Source of the DNA: Symsagittifera roscoffensis
Lineage: Eukaryota > Xenacoelomorpha > Acoela > Convolutidae
NCBI RefSeq assembly: GCF_963678635.1
Contig: NC_087065.1
Coordinates: 40,053,430-40,117,429 of the forward strand
DNA length: 64,000 nucleotides
Reading direction: 5' to 3'
Shown here: positions 34,620 through 45,516 of the stretch, piece by piece
Layout: every line of letters begins with the position of its first letter
Position numbering within the stretch: position 1 is the stretch's first letter
Program-made: the position numbers and the translations under genes
The notes under the pieces: model-generated
Databases searched by the model: none
What the model was told of the DNA's origin: nothing
What the model saw: only the letters and a program-made list of their open reading frames with translations

Positions 34620-34778
34620 AAATATCTTCTAATTATGAGAGCATACGACAAAATTTTTCGAACAACTAATTTACAAAGTTCCCTCAAAAATTGCTAATTG
34701 AAAAGTCAAGGATGTCTCAAGAAAAACCACCACAAGCACAAATATTCCGTTACTTTCGTTACGAAAGTCGTAACAATA
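34620..34778 (-). mobile_element. HINE 5' fragment, opposite orientation
   Basis: The plus strand runs AAATATCTTCT... to ATTCCGTTACTTTCGTTACG and the palindromic end. With 34333-34574 it forms an inverted pair whose family-5' ends face outward. Confidence 0.75.
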
Positions 34779-34997
34779 AAAAACTTATACACACCCTAAT
34801 ACAGAGTTTCACCCCATTTTCAACGGTCGGAACTAAAAGGCTCAACTGAACAAACTTTTAACATTTTGTCACAGTTGTCAGGCCAATCAAAAGATAAACC
34901 GAGATATCTCTGAACACTTGCGCTTTTCATTTCAGACCATATTCATCCGTGCGCTTAATGTGCCAGTGACTTCGACGTTCTACATTCCTTCTGAGTC

Positions 34998-35236
34998 TTA
35001 TTGTTCCGGTCGCTACGCTGCTATTTTATTTTGGAGATTTAGTAAAAAAACACTCTAATTGCACCATAAAAATAGTTTCAAATAGTTTAATATAGCCTCA
35101 TTGTTCCAATTGCTGTGCTGATATTTTTTTCATAGAGATTTTGAAAAAATAAACAGTTAAATTGCAAAAAAAAATAGTTTCAAATAGTTTAAATTAGCTT
35201 GATTGTTCCAATCGCTATGCTGATATTTTGTTTTTA
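34998..35236. repeat. ~101 bp tandem repeat, about 2.3 units
   Basis: Units begin ATTGTTCCAATCGCTATGCTG-like and end AATAGTTTCAAATAGTTTAA. The first two are full (34998-35098 and 35099-35200), the third partial. Confidence 0.75.
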
Positions 35237-35530
35237 GTTTAATTTAATCACTTAATACGGCCTCAATTGCTTTCATTAACCACTAAAATCTCAATTCTAG
35301 TTTCCTGGTTTTGATAATTGATCAGTTTTATTAGTTTCTTAAGCGTACTATTTGGAGAGTGTTATCATTTTTAATCATCAAACGAAAAAAACGAAACTCG
35401 GAGTCTCGTCGTCTGCCTGCTTTTTAGTATTTTGTCTTAAGTAGCAGATCATAAAGCAAAATTCAGCGGCAGTTCTCTAAGCTTATTAACAAAACTCTTT
35501 GATATATAATTCAATAATTGCAAATGTAAA

Positions 35531-35948
35531 CAAAACTGCTCGTATCACGGCAAAGCCCTGAATATTCCGACTGCATTTTATTTTCTATGAGTTAGTTTGA
35601 ATTAAAGCATATGATTACATTTTCAACAAAAAAATACAAAAAATTTTTTTGAGGTTTTTCTATTGAAAAACATTCCCCCACGCGCAATGAAAACACAGAG
35701 TGATGTTTTTTGCGTGAGCATGCCTATACTTGGAATGATTTTTAAGACGGATTGATTCTCAGCTTGATTAGCACGAATCTTTTACAAAAAAATTATAGTA
35801 GAAATATCTTTTTGAATCTGCGCTCAGGACAACAATACTTTTCAAATGATACTTTACAAAATCCGTCAAAATTGCTAAGTAAAAAAATGCAGGGAAAGAA
35901 CACCCTGAGCTTAAATGTTCTGTCATTTTCCTTACAAATAGTCGATGC
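35531..35948 (-). mobile_element. HINE copy, shortened and diverged
   Basis: The plus strand starts CAAAACTGCTCGTATCACGG with a partly broken hairpin. The core CGCGTTAAT block is lost. Confidence 0.7.
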
Positions 35949-36390
35949 CAACAAAAAGTTTACGCCGAAAGCTTATTGTTCCGACCCACCGAAAAATGGG
36001 GAGGAAATTTAGTAATTGGATGTGCTTCCGTTTTTTTGGTTTTCCACGCAAAGCAGGTACTGCAAATAAGCATCGGAATGGATTGGGATATATATCATAT
36101 TAAAGCCTTTTTGGCCGTTGTTAAAAACTTTTAATTTTTTGTCCAATTTCGAGCAAGAATTGCGAGCGAGAAGACTTATTTTATTTTTCAACCAAACGAA
36201 ATTACCACAAATAATCATTGAAAAGGTAAGAGTGATACTTTATATTAAAGCCCTTTTAGCCTAAATTCGAACAATCTTAAAAAGTTTCCATAAACTTTCC
36301 CAGTGTTAAGAAAAACTGATTAAAGTTATTGAGTTTGACTTCTTGACTTCAATTTCATTTCAATTTCGAGCAAGCAAAGCAAGCTTTATT

Positions 36391-36695
36391 GAAAGAAAAG
36401 CCATGAAAATTTAGCTTTACTCCAGTAGGTTTTATAGACGAAAAAGCCGTGAAAATTTAGCTTAGCTTAACAGTAGTCTTCATAGAAGAAAAAGCCATAA
36501 AAATTTAGAAGAAAAAGCCATGAAAATTTAGCCTATTTTAGTTTAATTGGCAAAATGCCTAAGTTCCAGGCATTCTCCAGAGTCTTTTTTCATACCAACG
36601 ATACTAATTGCTATGATATTGCCTGTTTTACTTTATTTGGCCAAATGTCTAAGTTCCAGGCATTCTTCAGATTCTTTTTTCATACCAACGATACA
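36391..36695. repeat. Two adjacent tandem repeat sets
   Basis: 36391-36535 has about four GAAAAAGCCATGAAAATTTAG units at uneven spacing. 36547-36605 and 36637-36695 are two ~59 bp units sharing CTAAGTTCCAGGCATTC and TTTTTTCATACCAACGATA. Confidence 0.75.
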
Positions 36696-37618
36696 TAAAA
36701 ACGATTCTAATTTGAAAAAAAAAAAACAATAATTTTTAAGATTTGTGTTGCTTGCACAATAACTGGCTATCCTTGTTTTCTTATGTTTTTTGAAAATCAA
36801 GCTTTCAAGGCCAACAAAAAACCCGTTTTCCCCAAGTGTAGAAAATGAGACTAACCAAAAATGTGACTTCTAAAAAACAGGTCAAAATTATCTGAAACTT
36901 TTTCGCCGATAACTAATTTTATGTTTAGCCCTAATTTATGTTTAATGGAACTATGGAACTTATTTAATAGTTGAATAAATTGTGCTCAATTTTTAATTGT
37001 TTTTCTTCCTGTTTTAAGTTTTTGATTTGAGTAAGATAACCAAATTTGAGTACAGTAAAATATCTTCATATCAAGAAAAGCTTTGAGAACGGAACTGACC
37101 AGCCAAAATACTGACAGCCGAGTAACTGGACAAGACAGTTAGTGAATCAACTATCTTTTAAACGCGGAATAAAGTAAGATAATGTGTAAAATTGTGTTGC
37201 TTGCAAAATCTAGACAGAGACCACCGATAGCTATTTAAGTAAGCAATCGCTTATCTCTCTTATGCTTTTCTATAATTTCATCCTACTTCTGGTGCTTTTA
37301 TAATTATATTTTAACAAAAGGCAGAGCGATGATGTCGGTCAGATAAGTGCATTTAGAGAGTCAGTGCTTCCGTAAAATTACTGAAATTATCAGCGGCCGA
37401 TAAGATATGTCCATTGTCTTTTTTTGGTAGAAATGCTAGAAAAGTTTGAAAAAAAAAAACCTTTTTGACGATTTTGTAGAAAATAACTAGAAAAAAAACT
37501 ATTTTGTTTTGGCTCGGGCCAAATCATTTTCAGCCAAAATTGAAAGCGGTGAATCAAAAATGGTGGTTGAAGTATGTTAGCGACAAAGCAAAACACTGAA
37601 ACTGTTTATAATGAAGCT
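36696..37618. other. Non-coding stretch
   Basis: Nothing recognised beyond short AT-rich runs. Confidence 0.35.
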
Positions 37619-37734
37619 AATGAACTTAGAACTTTGTTTATTTTTTTGTTGATACTCTGTGTCAACAATAAACTATCAAAGTTAAACATTCGAGACCCAG
37701 TGAGTTGCGACCTCACTATCTGATTGCAATTCAT
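37619..37734. repeat. Flanking direct repeat, copy 1
   Basis: ~115 bp similar to 38866-38987 (TTGTTGATA...GTCAACA, ATTCGAGACCCAGTGAGTTGCG). The two copies bracket the palindromic-TIR element. Confidence 0.65.
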
Positions 37735-37735
37735 A

Positions 37736-38657
37736 CCCGCACCGAAGTTTCATGGGTAATAATCGATTATAATGGATTTTCGTTGACTAAAATGTTGTCT
37801 ATATAATCGATTATCATGTCAAATTTAGACCACGTAATCGATTTTTAATCGATTATATTGATTATTTTGGAAAAATTTAAATCCATTATAATCCATTATA
37901 ATCGATTATAATCCATTTTTGTTTTCAATATAATGGATTATTTTTTGTACATAAAATCCATGAAAATTGATTCAATTTTGTAAATAATGACTCTAATTTT
38001 TGCAACTTTCTGCAAAACTCGAACGAACGCGTTCATCCAGGGGCGGCCAATTTGTAGTAATTTTCAGATTTTCCAAAAAGTGGCCAAAAACTGCATTTTT
38101 GACCAGCTTCTCACGTCAACCCCCCGCCCCAACGTACCCCCCCAACGTACCCCCTAACCCACGACGTACCCCCGTCAAGTACTCCCATCCCCCCAACGTA
38201 CCCCCCCCCCCACGTACCCCCCCCCCCCAACATACCCCCCCCCCCCCAACATACCCCCCCCCCAACGTATCCCCCCAACGTACACCCCCCCCCCCAACGT
38301 ACCCCCCAACCCACGATGTCCCTCCCCCCAACGTACCCCCATCCCCCCACGTTTTCACCAACCACGACGTACCCTCCCCCTCTCTCTAGTTTGGGGACAT
38401 ATAACTGTAGTACGGGTAAGCATGGGGGGAGTTGGTGTGGGATCTATAGGTAACTTTTTGTAACTTTTCATAACTCGATTGAAAATAGGAAAAAATGAAA
38501 TTAAGCGAGAGATTAATTGGGATTTTATTGCTCAAAAAAATATTATCATTATAATCCATTTTCAATCGATTGTAATCGATTATTTTTTGTTATTTTGTAC
38601 AGGCTGACAATGAAAATCCAATATAATCGATTATTATCCATGAAACTTCAGTGCGGG
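37736..38657. mobile_element. Palindromic-TIR element with C-rich centre, copy 1
   Basis: 922 bp. The left end CCCGCACCGAAGTTTCATGG and the right end, complementary to CCCGCACTGAAGTTTCATGG, form terminal inverted repeats that continue through AATAATCGATTATA. TA flanks both ends, which fits a TA target duplication. Several ATAATCGATTAT-type palindromes lie inside each end. No transposase ORF, so it is non-autonomous. A TA target would fit Tc1/mariner-type mobilisation, but this is inference. Confidence 0.8.
38115..38380. repeat. C-rich minisatellite
   Basis: Irregular repeats of CCCCCCAACGTAC and CCCACGACGTAC with long C runs. The complementary strand is G-run rich. Confidence 0.9.
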
Positions 38658-38865
38658 TAATAACGGAGTCCACGCTGATAGTCATATAGTAATCTCTCTT
38701 AACTTGAAAATATAGATGTCTTTCAATCTATTAGTTCTCCTACATGATAACAACTAACTTTGAGTAGAGAGTGATTCTATGCTCTCAAACACCCCCCTAA
38801 TATGCGTATCATTTAAACTTCACAATAACGCGCTGGACCCACTACCTGTTAAAGCAAACGAACTT

Positions 38866-38987
38866 TTGATTTACGAACTTGGGTTATTCTTTTGTTGATA
38901 TTAAGTCAACATTAAACTAGCAAGGTCACGCATTCGGGACCTAGTGAGTTGCGAACCCATTTTTTATGATTGCAATCCTTCAGACAT
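38866..38987. repeat. Flanking direct repeat, copy 2
   Basis: Partner of 37619-37734, diverged. Sequence type unknown; the TGTTGA...TCAACA palindrome recalls an LTR edge but no partner was found. Confidence 0.6.
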
Positions 38988-39382
38988 ACTAACTAATCCA
39001 AACAGAGAATCAAGCTGACAAACTACGAGAAAAGCTTGTCAACTCTTGAAGGTGAAGGGAAACAGCGCATAACATTGTCTGCCAAAAAATTGCTCGTTCA
39101 GAACCTTTCTTGAAATCAAATAAACCATCATTAGACTCTAAGCAAGAAAATTGTCAGAATCCCTCAAAAATTGATAAATTGCAGTTGGTGGCATAAAAGG
39201 AGAACTGAGAGATAAATGCAGAAAAAGCAGTATGAAACATAACAGTGAAACTCTAAAAAATTAATAGCAGAGCGTTTAATAGAAATCGGTTCAGCAAAAA
39301 TTTTTCTCACCGACACGGAAACTGAATTAAAACAATGAAAGTTTTTATTAAAATAAGCATCAATTCACAGTCCATGACACTC

Positions 39383-40015
39383 CTGAATAAAACGGACTGA
39401 CTAGTAGAACGCTGCAAACCAACACTGGTTGAAATGGCCAGATGCTTTTTGTTCAAACACAACTTTGTAAAACATATTGAGTTAGAGCTATAGAAACAGC
39501 TAATCAATTTCGCAATTGCGTAAAAAAGAACAATAAAAAAAACTTCAGGAATTCAAAAAACCAGAATTAACCAATTGATTTTAAAAAAGTAATGTTCGGA
39601 TGTCTTGCTTATGAGAAACCAAATTATGGCCCGAAATCAAAACTTAATTCAAGGGCACAAAAACAAAACCTTCTTGAATGCGATGCTGATAGTACAGCTT
39701 TTTCAGGCGAAAAACAGACAACAGACGCGTTTACAGAGCAAGGAAAGTTACTGTTAAAAAAATCCCCTGTTCAACATGAAACTACGGATGAACAATGTCA
39801 AAGTACTATTTTTCAATTTTTGATCTTAGCTCAAGCAATGAGTTAAGCCGACTTAGCGAAGCGAACATACAAGCAGTAAAACCCGGTAAATTAAAAAAAA
39901 ATCATAAAAACAAGCAGAAATTGAATAATCAAACAATGAAATCAGTAGAAAAAGAAAAAGAGGAACAAATTGGGAAAACTAACGAAATTTCAGGAACACA
40001 TCGAGAATAACTTAC
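39383..40015 (+). pseudogene. Ty1/copia integrase remnant
   Basis: Around 39395-39470 the plus strand reads LVERCKPTLVEMARCFLF, matching the QNGVAERxNRTLVEMARxML stretch at the end of copia integrase cores. From 39592 a frame reads MFGCLAYEKPN then KSKLNSRAQKQNLLECDADS, which matches the FGCxAYxxxP...KLDxKxxxxIFLGY...S conserved region after it. Stops and frameshifts interrupt the first part. The sequence downstream to 40010 is lysine-rich and not diagnostic. No copia RT or LTR seen here. Confidence 0.78.
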
Positions 40016-40259
40016 AGTAACTTCTAAAACAAAAGTTGCAATTCAGCTCTTTGAATCTAGGTTTTCAAAATTTTTAGTCAAAAAAGTAACTAGAAAGCGT
40101 CGTCACGGATTGCAGTCGCATTGCTTTTGAATCCGTGTAAGTCAGGTGGTGAAACCTGTTATTTCAGGTTTGTTTGTAGTTTTTACTTCCGAAGCAACGA
40201 TTCACAATTTACTTTGAATAATTCTTTGAATCCTTCTTTGAGTATGCTTCTATGCTTCA

Positions 40260-41283
40260 CCCGCACCAAAATTTTATGGATAAAAATGAATTTTAATGGA
40301 CATTGGTGGACAAAAATTTTGGCTATATAATCGATATCATTGCAAACTTAGACAAAATTATGGATTTCTAGTCCATTTTAATCAATAGTTTTTGAAAAAC
40401 CAAATCCCACTATAATGCACTATAATCTATTATAATCCAATTTTGTTTTCAATAATATTGTATATTTTTGTGCACAAAATCGATGAAAACTGATTAATTT
40501 TTGTAGCTAACAACTCTAATTTTTGCAATTTTTTGTAAAACACGAACGAACACGTTTGTAGTAATGGCATTTTTGACCAGTTTTTTTTTCACGAAATTTC
40601 CAGTCCCCCCTCCCCCCCCCCCCCCCTCACTACTCACTACCCCCATCATGCCCCTCGCTACTTCCCAAACCCCCCACGTCCACCCCCTATGCCCCCCATG
40701 TCCTCATGTGTCCTAAACTACGTACCCCCACTTCATACCCCTTCCCCCACCAACCCCCCACTTGGTACCCTTTCCCCCACGTACCCCCCCCCCCCGCATG
40801 TACCCCCCCCCCCCCCCCCCCACATAACGCCCACCCCACCTACCCCACCCCCACTAAACACCCCCACCGGGACAGGTAACTGTAGTACGGGTGAACGTGG
40901 GGGGAAAGGGGGCTGTGGGATCTATAGGTAATTTTTTGTAAATTTTCATAAAGGCGATCAAAGGAAAAAAAGAAATTTAGCGAGAGAATAACTAACTTAA
41001 GTTTAACAATATTATGAAAAAATGAAAACAACACACAAAAAGATATAAATAAATGTATTATATTCGATTATAATCAATTGAAATTGATTATTTTTCTTTT
41101 GATAAAACTTTTTGAAATTAAGTTGAAAAATATCGATTATATTGCAATTTTATTGCTTAAAAAACAGTATTATTATAATCTTTTTTCAATCGTGGATTAT
41201 AATCGATTATTTTTGTTATTTTATAAAGACTGACAATGAAAATCCAATATAATTGAATATTATCCATGAAACTTCAGTGCGGG
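40260..41283. mobile_element. Palindromic-TIR element with C-rich centre, copy 2
   Basis: 1,024 bp. Ends CCCGCACCAAAATTTTATGG and a right end complementary to CCCGCACTGAAGTTTCATGG, followed by TA. It shares the internal CTGTAGTACGGGT and GTGGGATCTATAGGTAA blocks and a C-rich centre (40598-40875) with copy 1, in the same order. Confidence 0.8.
40598..40875. repeat. C-rich low-complexity tract
   Basis: Long C runs broken by ACGTA, CATG and CACCTA. Corresponds in position to the minisatellite at 38115-38380 but is more degenerate. Confidence 0.88.
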
Positions 41284-43167
41284 TAACGGCTTGAATCTAG
41301 AGTTCAGAGAGAAAGAGATTTGACGTTAATTTTACGTTAACCCACCCCACCTACGCCCCCTGTACCGGCTTTTGATTATATATATTTTTTCATTCTCATT
41401 TAAAAACGCAATCTTTCTTATATCATGAAAATTACCTCACTCTCTATGAAAAAAATTTCGCGACATCTGCGTTCTACCTGCTTCTGGATTATTTTGGTCT
41501 AAAATTGTGAAAAAGATGAAAAATTGAGACTATTTTTACTTAAAAATGAAAAAGATGTCATTATCGTTCAGCCTAATTTTTGTGCAATTGGTGTTTAAAA
41601 AGTTTTAAAGTCACTATAATTGCCGCCATTATCTGAAATTGGCTTTTCTTCAGCAACAACTGATTGCAAAATATGGCAATAAGATGATCATTTGGCTTTG
41701 TATCCTTCCCCACCATTTCGTTCTGGAACTTTGGAGAAAAATTTTATTGCACCAACTGATTGACAAACTTTTAAGAGTTGTTTATTCTTTTCCAGCTGGA
41801 GCAGTGTTAAAAATCGGAAATGTGAGGTGAGATTTTGTGACGAACGTTAGGGATGATGTGTCGAATTACAGGGCAACGCTGCACAGGGTGGTTTTGGTAA
41901 GAATAAACGGAACAACTGTTCTTTTTATAGTCCAATGAAATCAGCGAGCGTAAATTCATCTCTGAGGCAGCGTGATAAAATTTGGGAGACTTTAACCATT
42001 TTTTCTTCATCTCTACTTCAGCGCTCTTCTGTTTTTAGACTCCCTTCTGAAAAATTATCCCAATTGGTATTGAATAACATCGCCGGATAGCTTTGGATAG
42101 AGTCTGGTTATTATGCATGCCATTAATAGTATACCAACAACAACAAACATCACAGCACAAACAAATGGATTACTCTGATACTATCTGTAGTACAACTGAT
42201 TACTGTGAAACAAGAGCCAGTAAAAAAAATGAAAGGCCTTCCATCTAAATCTCCACTTTTTTATGACTATTTGCGCCTGTTTTATTATGCCTATTATTGC
42301 TATTGTTTGATGGCCCTCTACTAACTGTTTGATCGATTATTTCTGCTGATTTATTTCTGATGGTAAATACTAAACATTTTCAACCAGCTATTGTTTCATC
42401 AAGCAACGGCTGTTGTTCACAAACCGTTAAGTTCCTTTGAATTCCATAATTGCATCTTTTTTCACTGCGAATATATCCAAAATAAAATCCTGCCGGACAA
42501 AATCCGTCAATCAACTAGATATTACCTCGCTATCTTCGAACTCTTATCAATATTTTGCATTGGCTACGGATAATTTTGACGTGAACTAACTTAAGGATAA
42601 AGAGTACACCACTTGTGAAAAACAATTATTTTAACTACCACTTATTTAAAAAGAAAAGGTAGTAAAATACCACTATTGGTCGCAAAAAATACCAGCGCAA
42701 ATCTTTTCTTGTTTTTACGTTTCAGTGCATCAGCTTATAGTTATTGGTGTTTCTTTGTTGGTTCACACAAACACGAACAAGAGGATTTACAACAAGAGGA
42801 ATAGGCTTGTTTTATAATCAAGACACGTGTTGATTTTTTTGAAAAGAACCCATAATTTTAATAATTCTCAGTGATTTCTTGTTTTGTTTAGACCTCCCCC
42901 TACGTTTTACAGCTGCAGCTCAAACGTCGGCTGATCCTAGTTTCGGAAAATTAACTTTTGTTTCAAAATTCTAAAGGTGAGCCTAACGAGGAAAGACTTG
43001 CTTGTCAGATTCAAATTGATCTTTTGTTTATTTTTGTTCCTATTGCTTAAACAGTCTTATGATCTTAACTCAACACTCTGTTTTTTCATCAAATTCCAAT
43101 CTTAAAGCCTGTTTATTTCGAATGAAGTTTAAAAAATTCTACTAATAGTTTATTTTTGAAAGTGATA
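41284..43167. other. Upstream region of the LRR-Ig gene
   Basis: No upstream coding exon recognised. The last in-frame stop before the chosen ATG is at 43123-43125. A promoter or 5' UTR exon must lie here or further upstream, but I see no diagnostic motif. Confidence 0.4.
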
Positions 43168-45516
43168 ATGGAGAAATTAATTATAATTTTGTATGGCTTC
43201 GGCTGCATTCAGTTTATACTAAGAGGCGCTTCTTCAGCTTATATCAGCGAAACTTCATGTCCGCAAGTTTGTCAATGTCTCGACAAAGACGTGGGCTGCA
43301 ACAACCTCAATCTATCGTCCCTTCCAGCTGATATTGACGTCTTAACCGAAAAACTCGAGTTAGCCGAAAATAAGTTATCAACTGAAAGTCTCAGTCTGAA
43401 ATTTTTATCCTTCCCGAACTTAAAAAATCTCGATTTACGGGATAATTTCATCACAAATATAAACGAAGACCTGTTGCATGGTCTTCGAAACTCTCTGGAA
43501 TATCTGGATCTATCTGGAAATGGAATCCAAAAGGTTGGCAAAAACTCTTTGGCCTCTTTGGCTAAGTTAAAATACCTCAAGATGAGTAGAAATGATCTAT
43601 TTGAGGTTCCAAATTTGCCACAAAATTTACAAATTTTGGACCTTTCAGAAAACTTTAAAATTCAATCTCTGAGAAAAGATTCGTTTGACGGATTGAAAAG
43701 GTTGCAACACTTGATTTTGAATGACTGTGAAATTTACACTGTCGACGACGACGCTTTCGTTGACCAATCAGATCTAATTGATTTACAAATGAACGGAAAC
43801 CCTCTTTACGAAGTGCCCTCGTTTTTACCCCCGTCTCTAAACACCATAAGTATGCAAGACAACCGGGTTCGATTCATAGGCGTGGGCGAATCACCGACCA
43901 ACCCGTTTCGCAACTTGACCAGATTAGAGCGGTTGCTTCTTCAACGAAACTGGATAAGTTCGATCGGTGATACAGTTTTCAAATCAATGACTAGCTTACG
44001 TGAACTTGACTTGTCTGTTAACAGACTGAACAAGATACCATCTTTTCTCCCAAAAAGTCTGATGATTTTGGAGCTAGGGGGAAATATGCTGACCCAAATA
44101 TCTCCAGATTCTGGTTTCACTTCGGTCCTCAATAACCCCTTCTTACAGCTCCCTTATTTATCCCAATTAGGTTTGAGTAATAACAGTTTGGCAAACTTTC
44201 CTGCTCGAATTTTACAGGAAAATAGACAGTTGTCTATTCTGGATTTGTCGCAAAATGATTTTACAGAAATTCCGAACATCTACTCGACTGCGAGACTTGA
44301 ACTTAATTTGGACGAGAACCGAATCCGAGACTTGGACGAGAACGCGTTTAAAAACTGCGCCGATGTTAAAAAACTATTTTTAAATTCCAACCAAATTTCA
44401 AGAGTAGTTGGCGCTTCTATCGGACATTTAAAGCAGTTGAAAACGTTAGAATTACGCGGAAACGTTTTACGAGACTTGCCGATTTTCGTTTCAAGTCGTC
44501 TAGTTAACATCGATTTGAGTTATAACATGATTCAATACATAACCCCTACAACGTTTAACGACAGTAAATCCCTGAGTAAAATCAATCTGGAGAATAATGA
44601 GTTGTCGCAAATTCAGGAGTCAGTTTTTAAATTTTTACCCCGACTTAGATTTCTTTTTCTGGGCTCAAATAACATAATTGAACTGAATTTTCAAATTCCG
44701 GACAGTGTCTCTGAATTCCAAATTCATCATAACCAAATTGCAACCATCGGAAACCTGAGTGGTAAATTTTTCTCCCCAAAATCCTACCTGACGGCGCTCG
44801 ATTTAAGTGCTAACAATATTCGCTCTATATCACCTGCCGCCTTTGCTAGCTTCAAATTTCTGACTGATTTATACCTTGACGATAATCGACTTTCGACGCT
44901 CAATTTCAAACTACCCCCTAGTGCGAAAAGAATTTCAGCGAGCAAAAACTCAGTCCGAAAACTTGAAGTTGGATCTCTGAGCGGACTTACACATGCTTAT
45001 ACGCTAGATCTAACCAGTAACAAAATTAGTTTGATTGAAAAGGGGTTTTTCCTGGCCTCTGAATTCAGAAAACGCGCCGAACAAGGTAACGTCCGACCCT
45101 TTGAACTTATTCTGGACAGCAATTATATCCAAACCATTAGCCGTGGCATATTTGAACCAATTTTAGATAACAAAATTAAGTTCAGTCTTTCGTTAAGCGA
45201 AAACCCGATACGCTGCAACTGCCTTTGGCAATGGCTTTCCAAAGAACTTGCCCTACCATATATGGAAGTTTCTGGCGACTGCTATTACCCAAACGAGCTA
45301 CGAAACAGACTGATATCTTCGGTGCCAACTGATAAACTGCAGTGCTCAAAGCCAAAAATTAGAACGGAGGCTAAAAACATGCAGCTGACAACTAAGTTGG
45401 GTGCAACGGCGTCTCTGTCATGCGTGGCAGACGGCGAGCCTGTCCCCTTTTACACCTGGGCAATTCACTCAAACAGTGGCAATGACTTAATCACCCTCAT
45501 CAATGATGAAGTATAC
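43168..45516 (+). CDS. Exon 1 of LRR-Ig gene: signal peptide, LRRs, LRRCT, half Ig
   Basis: The start is the ATG at 43168 (context GATAATGG), giving MEKLIIILYGFGCIQFIL, a good signal peptide. The frame is open back to 43126 but has no earlier ATG. The LRRNT has Cys31, 35, 37 and 44 (CX3CXCX6C). LRRs follow to about residue 678, several of the LPxSLxxLxLxxN type alternating with longer ones. The LRRCT at 679-728 begins NPIRCNCLWQWL with Cys683, 685, 705 and 726. The Ig domain opens at about 730 with SLSC at 752 and the core Trp at 764. The exon ends after codon 783 (Tyr) at a strong donor, TAC/GTAAGT. Two stop-bound residues beyond the donor are intronic. Confidence 0.93.

Noticed and set aside
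38000-38389. Pro-rich (plus) and Gly-rich (minus) ORFs in the C-rich tract
   Set aside because: Produced by the minisatellite on both strands; no independent coding evidence. The same holds for 40689-40931.
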